DNA from: Chitinophagaceae bacterium UBA2375
GTDB taxonomy: Bacteria; Bacteroidota; Bacteroidia; Chitinophagales; Chitinophagaceae
DNA: 64,000 bases
Direction: 5' to 3'
Assembly: GCA_002343985.1 (NCBI GenBank)
Contig: DDTB01000011.1
Span: 1-64,000 of the forward strand
The translations under genes and the position numbers were made by a program. Below, piece by piece: positions 34,681 through 43,890 of the stretch. Each line of letters begins with the position of its first letter. The stretch's first letter is position 1. A model generated the notes under the pieces. That model was not told the DNA's origin and ran no database searches. It saw nothing but the letters and a program-made list of their open reading frames with translations.

Positions 34681-35088
34681 TTATTTTCCGGTCATGCCGT
34701 CTACACTGATTTTACCGGGGCCTAAAAGCAGAATGACGAAATAGCACCCAAGGTACAGGGCAGACATTTCACCGTCTCCGAATATTTCCCCATTATGTGC
34801 TTTAAATAACGCTACACCCATGCCTATAATCAAGGGGATGGCTGCAAGCCTGGTGAACAAGCCCAGCACAATGAACAGGCTACAGAAAAATTCCGCGAAT
34901 ACAATCAAAGTGTATGATACAGTGCTTCCAAGTCCGAGGAAATTCATGAACTGATCGTGTCTGTCGCCAAACTGTACCAGTTTATCATAACCATGGTACA
35001 TCATTAAAATACCTGCAAAGAGGCGGAGCAAAAGCATGGCGGTATTGAAGGCGCCTTCGCTGTAACGGGTGGAGATAAGTTTTCTCAT
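34681..35088 (-). CDS. DoxX-family membrane protein
   Basis: 135 residues with four hydrophobic segments, including LRLFAGILMMYHGYDKLVQF at the N-terminus, LGLFTRLAAIPLIIGMGVAL in the middle and YFVILLLGPGKISVDG at the end, all typical of DoxX. Members sit in the inner membrane and are linked to quinone-dependent oxidations or redox protection. First gene of the doxX-thioesterase pair. Confidence 0.87.
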   Translation of the reverse strand: MRKLISTRYSEGAFNTAMLLLRLFAGILMMYHGYDKLVQFGDRHDQFMNFLGLGSTVSYTLIVFAEFFCSLFIVLGLFTRLAAIPLIIGMGVALFKAHNGEIFGDGEMSALYLGCYFVILLLGPGKISVDGMTGK

Positions 35089-35244
35089 GGATGGTAATTT
35101 CGGGGTAAAGATAATAAAGCCGCGGAACCTATTGTATTTGTTTTATCAAAGCTTTAACAGGATATACTGTATCATTTTCTTTTGTTTACAGTCATAATGC
35201 AGGTATGGTGAATAAGTGATGGTGCTACGTTGCTGCCATAGATT

Positions 35245-35252
35245 TACATTTG
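35245..35252 (+). promoter_or_regulatory. -7 element before the TPR/barrel operon
   Basis: TACATTTG, an exact TAnnTTTG match, 20 bases before the ATG at 35272. Confidence 0.5.
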
Positions 35253-35271
35253 CACATCGAAATCAACCGAC

Positions 35272-38200
35272 ATGACCCTAAAAAGATTACTGATCATTTC
35301 CTTTTTTAGTATCCTGGCAGGTGGCGTTTTCGCCCAGCCAACCCACGTCGTTACCGACCCGGAAAGGAAGTTTAAGGATGTGAAGGAGTACATGATAAAG
35401 GAGGAATACGCCCTTGCTTACCCCCTGGTTAAGGAACTCATGGCGATGTACCCTGAGAACCAGGCGAGCAACCATTCGTACCTGCATGAGGATGCCAGGT
35501 TCTACTATATTGTATGCGGATTAAAACTTATGCACCCTGTTTCGAGGGATGAAGCGGCCGCTTTCATTTATTCAGTCAATAATGAACCACGCCGCCAGAT
35601 CATGGCTTTTCACCTGGCACATTATTATTTTCTGCAAAATGAGTTTGAGCAGGCCATCGAGTATTTCGATATTGCCGGCTACAATAACCTCAGCAACGAA
35701 CAGATTGCGGATGCTAAATTTGAAAAAGCATACGCGTATTTTAACCTCAAGCAGTTTGCCCAGGCAAAGCCTTTGTTTGATGAGATCCATCAAATGCCGG
35801 AACATAAATATTATATACCGGCCAATTATTATTATGGGTTTATTTCTTATTATGACCGTAAATACGACGATGCCCTGAAAGCCTTCAAATTGGTAGAGTC
35901 GGAGGAAGCGTATAAAGGTGTCGTACCCTATTACATCACTGAAATTTATTATTTCCAGGGCAAGAAGGATGAAGCGCTTCGATATGGTGAAAGCGTTTTG
36001 GCGAAAGGCGAAGTAACTTATTATGAAAAGCAATTGAAGTTGCTGGCCGGACAAGTGTATTTTGAAAAGCAACAATACCAGAAAGCGTTACCGTTGCTGG
36101 AAGCTTATGTCAACAGCAGCGAAAAGGTGAGTAAGGAAGTTTTATATGAATTAAGCTTTTGTTATTATGTGAATGGGGATAAGGAAAAAGCGATTAACGG
36201 ATTTAAGCAACTCAGCAATGAACGCGATTCCATGGGCCAGAACAGCATGTACCTGCTTGGCGACCTTTACCTGAAAACGAACCAAAGGGAGAATGCCCGG
36301 AATGCTTTTCAATACAGCGCTTACAACAGCAGCAATAAAACGCAGCAGCAGGTTTCGAGGTTTACATACGCCAAATTATCGTATGAGTTAGGTTACCAGG
36401 ATATTGCCCTAGCCGAGATGAAATCGTACCTGGTGGATTATCCGAATTCATCCTATGAATCCGAAGCCCGTGAAATACTTGTCAGCCTCCTGGCCAATAC
36501 CAATAACTACCGCGAGGCATTGAGCCTGTATGAGTCGTACAAGAACCCTACACCTGCCATGCAAAAGGTATATCCGCGCATCCTGTATGGAAGGGCCATT
36601 GAGATGCTGAATGACCAGCAGGTTGACCAGGCGGATGCATTGCTGGCAAAAGCTATAGCTGCGGGCTCATCGCCTAACGTAACCGCATATGCGCATTTTT
36701 GGAAAGGGGAAATAGCGTACAGGCAGCAACGTTATGACGACGCCATACGCAGCCTTGATCTATTTTTGAAATCGGGTGTGCCCACACAAGGTGAAGCGAG
36801 CCCCCAGGCAGCCAGGTATAATGCCGGTTACAGCTGGTTCCAAAAGGAAAACTACAAAAACGCGCTGGGCTATTTTGAACAGGTTGCCCGCCAGGTGGGA
36901 AGCGGTTCCTCGGCTATGGAACTGGATGCTTATGTACGTTCGGCCGATTGCCATTATATGCTCCGTGATTTCAGCAAGGCATCAACTATGTACGAAGCGG
37001 TGATTAACCAGGCATTGCCTCAGGCAGATTATGCCACGTACCAGAAAGCGATGATCGCTGGCGTGAAATCAGGTAAGGATAAAATCAGGATCCTGAACGC
37101 GATGTCGCGCCAATTCCCCAACAGCCCCATGCTGATGGAAGTGCAAATGGAGATCGCGCAAACCTATATTGCCGATGAACAATTCCGCGACGCGATCCCT
37201 TACCTGCAACAAATCATCAACAGCGAACAGGGCGGCGCATTAAAGCCAAAGGCTTATTTGAAAACGGGCCTTGCTTATTACAATATGAATGATAATAAGA
37301 GTGCGTTAAATAATTACCAGCAATTGATCAGGAAATATCCGCAATCGCCGGAGTCGGAAGAAGCGCTGGCTATCATCCGCGATATTTATGTGGAAGAAGG
37401 CAGGACAAATGAATACCTTGACCTGATGAAACAGAACGGGGTAGTGGTATCCGTTTCCGAAGCGGATTCGCTGACTTTTACTTCTGCCAATATGAAGTAC
37501 CAGGCGGATGATTACCAGGCAGCCGTGAACGGTTTTACTCAATATATCAGCCGATATCCTGATGGGGCGTACCTGGTTGATGCGCATATGTACAGGGGCG
37601 ACGCATACCTGAAGATGAAAGACCCAGCTAAGGCTTTGGCAGATTTTGCCGTTGTACATGCAAAAGGGCTGAACCGTCATTATGAAAGAGCCACTCTTGA
37701 GGCTGCACGCATCACCTATTTTGAACAAAAAGATTATGCGTCGGCACGCAAATATTTTGAAGCCTTGCGGACAAATACCGTCAACCAGGATTATCTGCTC
37801 GAAGCCCTGCGTGGGCTGGTACGTGCATACTATCAGTTAAAGGATTATACAACGGCGAATGAAGTGGCGAAAGACCTGCTGGGCCGTAAAGGCATCAGTA
37901 CCGATGACCGAGCCATCAGTTACCTTGTGTTGGGTAAATCGCAACAAATTGCCTCTGATTGTCCTGCTGCCATCGCCTCATTCAAATCAGTTGCTGCGAT
38001 CAACAAAACCGCATGGGGCGCTGAAGCGCGTTATGAACTTGCCAATTGCCAGTTCGCGCAGCAAAATTATCCTGCAGCGGAAAAAGGAGCTATGGCAGTG
38101 ATCAAGGAAACAGGTTCCTATGACCTTTGGGTCACCAAATCATATATTCTCCTGGGCGACATCTTCATGAAGCAAAAGGATTATTTCAATGCCAAAGCCA

Positions 38201-38313
38201 CTTATGAAAGTGTAGCCGCCAACGCCATCATTCCTGAATTAAAGGATGAGGCCTCCCGCAAGCTGCAACAAGCTGTGGAAGAAGAGAAAAAACAATCCAA
38301 AATCGGAAACTAA
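35272..38313 (+). CDS. Large exported tetratricopeptide-repeat protein
   Basis: 1013 residues with a signal peptide (about 1-21, ending GVFAQ). Nearly the whole mature part is helix-turn-helix TPR-like units; several match the consensus well, for example around QIADAKFEKAYAYFNLKQF, EKQQYQKALPLLEAY and KTGLAYYNMNDNKSALNNYQ. No catalytic domain is seen. Such proteins act as periplasmic scaffolds. It is 5 bases from the next gene, a barrel protein, so the two products probably work together at the outer membrane. A -7 element is present upstream. Confidence 0.85.
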   Translation: MTLKRLLIISFFSILAGGVFAQPTHVVTDPERKFKDVKEYMIKEEYALAYPLVKELMAMYPENQASNHSYLHEDARFYYIVCGLKLMHPVSRDEAAAFIYSVNNEPRRQIMAFHLAHYYFLQNEFEQAIEYFDIAGYNNLSNEQIADAKFEKAYAYFNLKQFAQAKPLFDEIHQMPEHKYYIPANYYYGFISYYDRKYDDALKAFKLVESEEAYKGVVPYYITEIYYFQGKKDEALRYGESVLAKGEVTYYEKQLKLLAGQVYFEKQQYQKALPLLEAYVNSSEKVSKEVLYELSFCYYVNGDKEKAINGFKQLSNERDSMGQNSMYLLGDLYLKTNQRENARNAFQYSAYNSSNKTQQQVSRFTYAKLSYELGYQDIALAEMKSYLVDYPNSSYESEAREILVSLLANTNNYREALSLYESYKNPTPAMQKVYPRILYGRAIEMLNDQQVDQADALLAKAIAAGSSPNVTAYAHFWKGEIAYRQQRYDDAIRSLDLFLKSGVPTQGEASPQAARYNAGYSWFQKENYKNALGYFEQVARQVGSGSSAMELDAYVRSADCHYMLRDFSKASTMYEAVINQALPQADYATYQKAMIAGVKSGKDKIRILNAMSRQFPNSPMLMEVQMEIAQTYIADEQFRDAIPYLQQIINSEQGGALKPKAYLKTGLAYYNMNDNKSALNNYQQLIRKYPQSPESEEALAIIRDIYVEEGRTNEYLDLMKQNGVVVSVSEADSLTFTSANMKYQADDYQAAVNGFTQYISRYPDGAYLVDAHMYRGDAYLKMKDPAKALADFAVVHAKGLNRHYERATLEAARITYFEQKDYASARKYFEALRTNTVNQDYLLEALRGLVRAYYQLKDYTTANEVAKDLLGRKGISTDDRAISYLVLGKSQQIASDCPAAIASFKSVAAINKTAWGAEARYELANCQFAQQNYPAAEKGAMAVIKETGSYDLWVTKSYILLGDIFMKQKDYFNAKATYESVAANAIIPELKDEASRKLQQAVEEEKKQSKIGN

Positions 38314-38318
38314 ACCCC

Positions 38319-39998
38319 ATGACAACCTTACCCACGATCAATATGAGATTCAACCTGCATACAAACTGGAAGAGAATTATGCTTTCGGCATTCTGTGCTT
38401 TACCACTTGCCTTGTGGGCGCAGAAAGATACCAGCCGGAAGCCATCTGTTGATATCATTTCTTCCTATAAACCCGTGCTGCGGAATGTGGCAAAGATCAA
38501 CTTGTCCGGATCGCAATTGCAGGCCGATACTTCGCGCCAGGTGCGCATGTACCAGGTGCCTTCGCAAAACCTGATCTACGCGTACAGCCCGGTATCGCTT
38601 AAACCACTGGCGCTGGAACAGGACACGAACCTCTATCTCGGAAACAGGAATTACGTTAAAGCTGGTTTTGGCAGTTACAGCACACCATACCTCAAAGCGG
38701 GGCTTGGTTTTGGAGATGGCAAAAAAATGCTGGTGAACCTGTACGGTTTGTACACCTCTTCAAAGGGGAGCATCAAGAACCAGGATTACAGTGAGCTAAC
38801 GGTTAGGGGTACAGGCAGTTATTTCCTTCCATCAAATGAAGTGTACGCCGATGTATCAATGCAACAAAAAACTTTTCACCTGTTTGGATACGACCATAGC
38901 TTGTTTGATTACAAAAAATCTGAAGTGCGGCAGGCATTCCAGGAGCTGAACCTGAAGGTTGGATTCAGGAATACAAAATCACTTCCCATGTCATTCAGCT
39001 ACGATCCAACCATCCAATTCAATGTGTTTAACCTGCGCGATAAGCTCACAGAGACATCCGTAATGCTTTCATTGCCTTTGCAAGCCCGCATCAACGATCA
39101 ATTCAGCGTCAGGGCTTCGTTTGATGGCGATTTCACCAATTATTCCACTTCATCATTGCCTGCCAATGTCAAGTTCAGCAATAATGTACTGAAATTATCG
39201 CCGGGTATTAAATACGAGTCGCCACGTTTGAATATTCATGCCGGGTTGACCCCATCATGGGATAACGGCGTCTTCAATATGCTGCCCAATATCTATGCGG
39301 AAGCACAATTGCAGGAAAAAGTTTTTATGTTACAAGCCGGTTGGGTGGGCAATATCATCAAAAATACTTTCCGCAACATGAGCGCGGTCAACCCATACCT
39401 CGCGGTCATCGGCGGGCAGCGCAATACGCGTGAACTTGAATTGTACGGCGGCATCAAAGCCAGTGTTGGAAAACATTTCAATATGAGCGCCAAAGCCAGT
39501 TTGTTGTCGTACACAAACCTGCCATTATTTATTAATGATACCAGCAGCCTGGCCAACAATAAACAATTCCTGGTGTCGAATGAATCTAAAATCAATAATT
39601 TCAGGATTCATGCCGATATGAGTTTTATCAGCCAGGATAAATTCAGCATCACCGCGGGGTTTAACCTGAACGCATTTACCAATATGGTGGATAACGCCAA
39701 AGCATGGAATACCCTGCCCCTTGAACTGACCGGTTCTTTCCGTTGGTGGGCGTTTAAACGCATGTTGCTGAAATCAGACCTTTACCTGTTTGGCGGGGGC
39801 AAGTACCTCGATTTTGGTAATCTCAGCCGTAATTTCTCCGGTGGCACCGACCTGAGCATCGGGGCTGAGTATAAAGTGAATCAGCAGTTCAGCGCATTCC
39901 TCGATGTGAACAATCTTTTTGCCAATAAATACCAGCGATGGCATAATTATGAGGTATATGGACTAAATTTATTGGGCGGAATCGTTGTCCGATTTTAA
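38319..39998 (+). CDS. Outer-membrane beta-barrel protein (TonB-receptor-barrel-like)
   Basis: 559 residues, or 551 from the ATG at 38343, either giving a signal peptide that ends LALWAQ. The rest is amphipathic beta strand with frequent aromatic girdles and ends in LNLLGGIVVRF, a typical C-terminal aromatic barrel strand. There is no clear plug domain, so it is not a complete TonB-dependent receptor. It follows the TPR gene by 5 bases and precedes the HU-CCDC81 gene by 12. Confidence 0.8.
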   Translation: MTTLPTINMRFNLHTNWKRIMLSAFCALPLALWAQKDTSRKPSVDIISSYKPVLRNVAKINLSGSQLQADTSRQVRMYQVPSQNLIYAYSPVSLKPLALEQDTNLYLGNRNYVKAGFGSYSTPYLKAGLGFGDGKKMLVNLYGLYTSSKGSIKNQDYSELTVRGTGSYFLPSNEVYADVSMQQKTFHLFGYDHSLFDYKKSEVRQAFQELNLKVGFRNTKSLPMSFSYDPTIQFNVFNLRDKLTETSVMLSLPLQARINDQFSVRASFDGDFTNYSTSSLPANVKFSNNVLKLSPGIKYESPRLNIHAGLTPSWDNGVFNMLPNIYAEAQLQEKVFMLQAGWVGNIIKNTFRNMSAVNPYLAVIGGQRNTRELELYGGIKASVGKHFNMSAKASLLSYTNLPLFINDTSSLANNKQFLVSNESKINNFRIHADMSFISQDKFSITAGFNLNAFTNMVDNAKAWNTLPLELTGSFRWWAFKRMLLKSDLYLFGGGKYLDFGNLSRNFSGGTDLSIGAEYKVNQQFSAFLDVNNLFANKYQRWHNYEVYGLNLLGGIVVRF

Positions 39999-40010
39999 TT
40001 TGCCGCCATC

Positions 40011-40652
40011 ATGATCCAGCAAACCATACAGCAATACCTCATACAGTATAAAAAATGCCCTTTGCCCGCAATAGGCACCCTTGAACTTGTTGAAGGGAAT
40101 GCCAGCGCCTGGCACGCGGAGAAAATCATCAAGGCCCCGGTACCTTTTTTACTGTTCAGCCACCGTGAATCAGACCCATCGGAACTCATTGCCTTTATTG
40201 CAGACCAGGAACAAATCACCCGTGAAGATGCTGCCGTGAAGCTGCAGGGATATTGCGCCCGCCTGAATGGATTACAGCATGAGGCTGAAGAAACCTGGCC
40301 TTCCCTCGGAACTTTTTTTGTTGATGCACAGGGCAAGTTATCATTCAAACAAGCTCAGCTACCCACTCATTTTTTTCCTGACCTCTCTGCCGACAGGCTG
40401 GTAAGGGCGGATGCCATCCACCAGATGACGGTCGGTGATACGGAAACCAACAGTGAAGAAATGGCGGCCTACTTTGAAGAACAGTCGGTACGAAAGCCAG
40501 ACCGTTGGTGGGTTTGGGCCATACTTTGGTTAGGACTGGCGGCATCACTGGCAGGATTTTATTTTTATCAGCATGGCACCGCATCCATGTTCGGCAAAAC
40601 GGGTAAACCTGTTTTAAAGGAAACATGGAAAACATACAGGGTACCTCAATAA
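40011..40652 (+). CDS. HU-CCDC81-type membrane protein without a SPOR domain
   Basis: 213 residues. Residues about 1-135 carry two HU-like segments of the Bacteroidota CCDC81 type (IQQYLIQYKKCPLPAIGTLE; QEQITREDAAVKLQGYCARL; SLGTFFVDAQGKLSF). A single membrane helix lies at about 163-186 (WVWAILWLGLAASLAGFYF) and only about 25 residues follow. Homologues I know of usually continue into a periplasmic SPOR domain that binds septal peptidoglycan; none is encoded here or in the next bases. Predicted inner-membrane protein with a cytoplasmic HU part. Confidence 0.78.
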   Translation: MIQQTIQQYLIQYKKCPLPAIGTLELVEGNASAWHAEKIIKAPVPFLLFSHRESDPSELIAFIADQEQITREDAAVKLQGYCARLNGLQHEAEETWPSLGTFFVDAQGKLSFKQAQLPTHFFPDLSADRLVRADAIHQMTVGDTETNSEEMAAYFEEQSVRKPDRWWVWAILWLGLAASLAGFYFYQHGTASMFGKTGKPVLKETWKTYRVPQ

Positions 40653-40672
40653 GCCATAATCTCTAACTGCAC

Positions 40673-41575
40673 ATGATACATCATAGCCATTGTCCCGTTT
40701 GCGGACAGGCATCCATACAAGCCCTTTTTTCAGCCAAGGATTATACCGTTTCCGGTAAGCATTTCCCTATATGGACATGCCATAGCTGTTCCGCATTGTT
40801 TACGCAGGATGGACCGGATGAGCAGGAATCAGGCGCTTATTATCAATCGGAAAATTATATTTCGCATAGTGATACCCGTAAGGGCATTGTAAATCGTTTG
40901 TATCACCTGGTGCGTGGCATTACACTCAACGGTAAATACCGGGTGGTGCAAAAGGAAACCAGGAAATCACAGGGCCATATCCTTGACCTTGGTTGCGGTA
41001 CCGGGGCTTTTTTGCATACCATGTCTAAAAAAGGCTGGGATGCAACTGGCTTGGAGCCTGACGCTCAGGCAAGGAAAAAGGCCACAGCATTGTATCAGCT
41101 CAACGTGCAGGAGCCTGCCGGATTGTATCAATTGCCCAAAGGAAGTTTTGATGCCATAACCTTATGGCATGTACTGGAGCATGTGCATGATTTACATAAG
41201 TATCTTGATACGATGCGCGATTTATTGCGCGATGAGGGACGGATTTTTGTGGCGGTACCCAATCATACATCCACCGACGCTGCCATGTATCAATCTTATT
41301 GGGCGGCCTATGATGTGCCTCGACATCTCTATCATTTTTCCCCTGCATGCATGAAGGCATTGATGTTGCGTCACGGGCTACAGGTCAGGCGTATTTTGCC
41401 CATGTGGTTTGATGCTTATTACGTAAGCCTGCTGAGTGAACAATACAAGGGGAGCGGAGCTTTCAAAAGGCTCCTGAAAGGCGCATGGAATGGGCTTTTA
41501 TCAAACCTTGTGGCCCTGGGAAATACAGAAAAATGCAGTTCGCTGATTTATGTGATTGAAAAAAAGCGGGCCTGA
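40673..41575 (+). CDS. Class I SAM-dependent methyltransferase with N-terminal zinc ribbon
   Basis: 300 residues. The N-terminus carries CPVCGQ and CHSC pairs, a small zinc-binding unit of the type found with sugar or lipid methyltransferases. The Rossmann-fold SAM site is HILDLGCGTGAFLH at about residue 101-114, and LWHVLEHVHD is the usual motif IV region. The acceptor is unknown. It begins 20 bases after the HU-CCDC81 gene, the fourth gene of the group, and converges on the cyclotransferase gene. Confidence 0.83.
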   Translation: MIHHSHCPVCGQASIQALFSAKDYTVSGKHFPIWTCHSCSALFTQDGPDEQESGAYYQSENYISHSDTRKGIVNRLYHLVRGITLNGKYRVVQKETRKSQGHILDLGCGTGAFLHTMSKKGWDATGLEPDAQARKKATALYQLNVQEPAGLYQLPKGSFDAITLWHVLEHVHDLHKYLDTMRDLLRDEGRIFVAVPNHTSTDAAMYQSYWAAYDVPRHLYHFSPACMKALMLRHGLQVRRILPMWFDAYYVSLLSEQYKGSGAFKRLLKGAWNGLLSNLVALGNTEKCSSLIYVIEKKRA

Positions 41576-41578
41576 TTT

Positions 41579-42382
41579 TTATTGAAGTTTGATCTCAAAC
41601 ATTTTTGGCCAACGTTTGCCGGTGATCATCAGGTGCCCTGTGCTGCTGTCGTACGCGATGCCATTCAGCACATCGGTGCGGCCTGCTATTACATCCTGCG
41701 GTTTGAGCAAACCTGGAAGGTTGACGATCCCTTTCACATGTCCGCTTTCTGGATCAATCTGAATGATCGCATTGCTTTCATATACATTCGCGAAAATCAT
41801 TCCGTTAATAAATTCCAGTTCATTTAACAGGATAACCGGCCCCCTGTTATCCCGAACCGATAATGTATTGCGCACCCTGAGGTTCCCCGGATCCACAAAA
41901 TACAGGTTAGAACTGCCATCGCTGATGATGAGGTCTTTGCCATTATGGGTGATACCCCAACCTTCGTAAGGCCATTGCAATGTCTGTATGGGCTTCGTGA
42001 TATCATTCAGCGCATAAACGTACACGATATTGCTTTGCCAGGTAAGCTGGTAGATTTTATCATTGAAAATGGTAATGCCTTCCCCAAAAATTTTATTGGA
42101 TCCCATCATGTGTTTCTGTTGCACAGCGCCCGATTTCAGGTCGCTTATCCGCAGTGAGGATGATTCATAATCGCCCGTGCCTTCGTATAATTTTCCGTTA
42201 TGCCATACTAACCCTTGCGTGTATGCGCTGGTATCGTGTGGATATTGTCCCACGATGCTCACATTCAGGGAAAGGGGTGCAGGTATGCCGGCAGGTGCCG
42301 GAAGTTCAGGGTCTGTTTCCTGCTCTTTGTCGCCATTACATGCTAACAGGCTGATACATAGCAGGTACAAGAGCTTCTTCAT
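41579..42382 (-). CDS. Glutaminyl-peptide cyclotransferase (bacterial/plant beta-propeller type), lipoprotein
   Basis: 267 residues. The signal ends in SLLAC (Cys15), a lipobox. The mature part contains YPHDTSAYTQGLVW, YEGTGDYESSSLR, EGITIFNDKIYQLTW, YEGWGITHNG and NELEFINGMIFANVY, the repeated blocks of type I glutaminyl cyclases. They convert N-terminal Gln to pyroglutamate, and in Bacteroidota many exported proteins are so modified. It stands alone with its own -7 element. Confidence 0.9.
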   Translation of the reverse strand: MKKLLYLLCISLLACNGDKEQETDPELPAPAGIPAPLSLNVSIVGQYPHDTSAYTQGLVWHNGKLYEGTGDYESSSLRISDLKSGAVQQKHMMGSNKIFGEGITIFNDKIYQLTWQSNIVYVYALNDITKPIQTLQWPYEGWGITHNGKDLIISDGSSNLYFVDPGNLRVRNTLSVRDNRGPVILLNELEFINGMIFANVYESNAIIQIDPESGHVKGIVNLPGLLKPQDVIAGRTDVLNGIAYDSSTGHLMITGKRWPKMFEIKLQ

Positions 42383-42396
42383 ACTATAGTTTGGGC

Positions 42397-42404
42397 CAAA
42401 ATTA
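42397..42404 (-). promoter_or_regulatory. -7 element before the glutaminyl cyclase gene
   Basis: The minus strand reads TAATTTTG, an exact TAnnTTTG match, 14 bases before the start codon. Confidence 0.45.
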
Positions 42405-42480
42405 AGGAATGATTGACCCCAGGTGGTATATTAATTTGAAATAAATATGTGAAATTATTATGAGATCCCGGCACAGATTT

Positions 42481-42488
42481 TATATTTG
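42481..42488 (+). promoter_or_regulatory. -7 element far upstream of the M43 protease
   Basis: TATATTTG, an exact TAnnTTTG match, lies 168 bases before the protease ATG. If used, the transcript has a leader of about 160 bases, much longer than elsewhere in the window. The leader holds GGTGTATCGTACACC (42559-42573), a 6-bp dyad. Confidence 0.4.
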
Positions 42489-42656
42489 TGATACCTCTGA
42501 GCCGGATATTTCTTCTCCCCCCAAACAGTAAATGCCGCTCTCACTCAATGATCCTACCGGTGTATCGTACACCTGCAAACTAACCATGTATCCTCTGTAA
42601 ACACATTCCGGTATCCGTTATGATCCCCATTTTAGTTCGGATTAAAAACGGTTCAC

Positions 42657-43889
42657 ATGAAATCAGCCTTTTGGGCTTTGATCCTGATGGGATCAGGCAT
42701 TACCGCGTTTGCGCAACGGAACTGCGCAACCGATGCGTATTACCGCACCCACCGCAGCCAATATGCGGAAATGCCGGTTGAACGCGACGGTGTGGAAGCA
42801 CGTGATACGGTGCCTAATGAAATTATCATAATTCCCGTAGTTGTACATGTGCTTTTTCATAACGAAGCTCAGATGCTCAGCGATGCCCAGGTGCGTTCGC
42901 AGATTGACGCTTTGAACCGGGATTTCAGGAGGATGAATGATGATGCAGCGTCTACACCGGAAGTATTTCGCAGCCGGGCTGCGGATACAAGGATCATGTT
43001 TTGCCTGGCACAAGTGGACCCTGCCGGAAGGCCTACTAAGGGTATTGTTCGGCGTTATACAGATCGTGAATACTTTTTGGGTGATGACGGGATGAAGTTC
43101 AGCGCCTCGGGTGGTAATGATGCCTGGGATACGCGTAAATACCTGAACATATGGGTTTGCAGCATGCTCGGGCGCAGCCTGGGATATGCCAGTTTTCCCG
43201 GAGGCCCTGCGGATAAAGACGGCGTAGTGATTAATTATGATGTTTTTGGCACCATCGGAAACCTGAGGGAACCCTTTACCATGGGCCGCACGGCCACGCA
43301 TGAAGTGGCGCACTGGCTTGGTTTGAAACATATCTGGGGCGATGAAACATGCGGGAGCGATGATGTGGGCGACACTCCGAGGCAGTTAAGTTATAACTAC
43401 TACTGTCCTTCATTTCCACACACAACGCAATGCTCGCAGGAGAGTAGCGGGGATATGTTTATGAATTATATGGACTTCACCAACGATGCCTGCATGAATA
43501 TGTTCACGCACGGGCAGAAAAAGAAAATGCGCGGATTGTTTGCCCCGGGTGCATGGCGCAACAGTTTCCTGAGGTCCTATGTATGCGATAGCTCATTGGC
43601 CAGCGGCGCGCCCATTCCGGATGATACTTTAGTGGCCGCAAAACCGGCAGGTAACGTCAAAGCATACCCGAACCCGGTCACGGATTTTTGTGTGCTTGAG
43701 CCCGATGGGGATTATAAACTGGAAGGACAAATACTCAGATTGTATAATGCAACCGGCATATTGATCAGGCAGGTGGTACTGACTTCCGGAAAATATACAT
43801 TGCCTATGCGCGGCTTAACGCCAGGCACCTATTTTATTAAACTGGGTGAGCATGCAAACAAGCGTGTGATCAGGATTCTGAAATTATAA
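42657..43889 (+). CDS. Secreted M43 (pappalysin-like) metalloprotease with T9SS sorting domain
   Basis: 410 residues with a signal peptide (about 1-19, ending TAFAQ). The metzincin zinc motif H215-E-V-A-H219-x-x-G-x-x-H225 is followed by D, and the Met-turn lies in FMNYMDFTND. Nearby cysteines (ETCGSDD, YYCPS, TQCSQ) fit the pappalysin/ulilysin type. The last 75 or so residues (KAYPNPVTDFCVLEP ... RVIRILKL) are a type A T9SS sorting domain, so the enzyme is sent to the cell surface or medium. Calcium-dependent proteolysis of extracellular proteins is the likely role. Confidence 0.9.
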   Translation: MKSAFWALILMGSGITAFAQRNCATDAYYRTHRSQYAEMPVERDGVEARDTVPNEIIIIPVVVHVLFHNEAQMLSDAQVRSQIDALNRDFRRMNDDAASTPEVFRSRAADTRIMFCLAQVDPAGRPTKGIVRRYTDREYFLGDDGMKFSASGGNDAWDTRKYLNIWVCSMLGRSLGYASFPGGPADKDGVVINYDVFGTIGNLREPFTMGRTATHEVAHWLGLKHIWGDETCGSDDVGDTPRQLSYNYYCPSFPHTTQCSQESSGDMFMNYMDFTNDACMNMFTHGQKKKMRGLFAPGAWRNSFLRSYVCDSSLASGAPIPDDTLVAAKPAGNVKAYPNPVTDFCVLEPDGDYKLEGQILRLYNATGILIRQVVLTSGKYTLPMRGLTPGTYFIKLGEHANKRVIRILKL

Positions 43890-43890
43890 G

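Noticed and set aside
38319..39998. Barrel protein as a complete TonB-dependent receptor
   Set aside because: No plug domain or TonB box is seen and the length (559 residues) is short; called a barrel protein only.
42559..42573. GGTGTATCGTACACC as a fifth copy of the starch-locus operator
   Set aside because: Half-sites GTGTA/TACAC agree but the spacer is 3 instead of 5 bases and the gene is a protease, so it was kept as a separate dyad.
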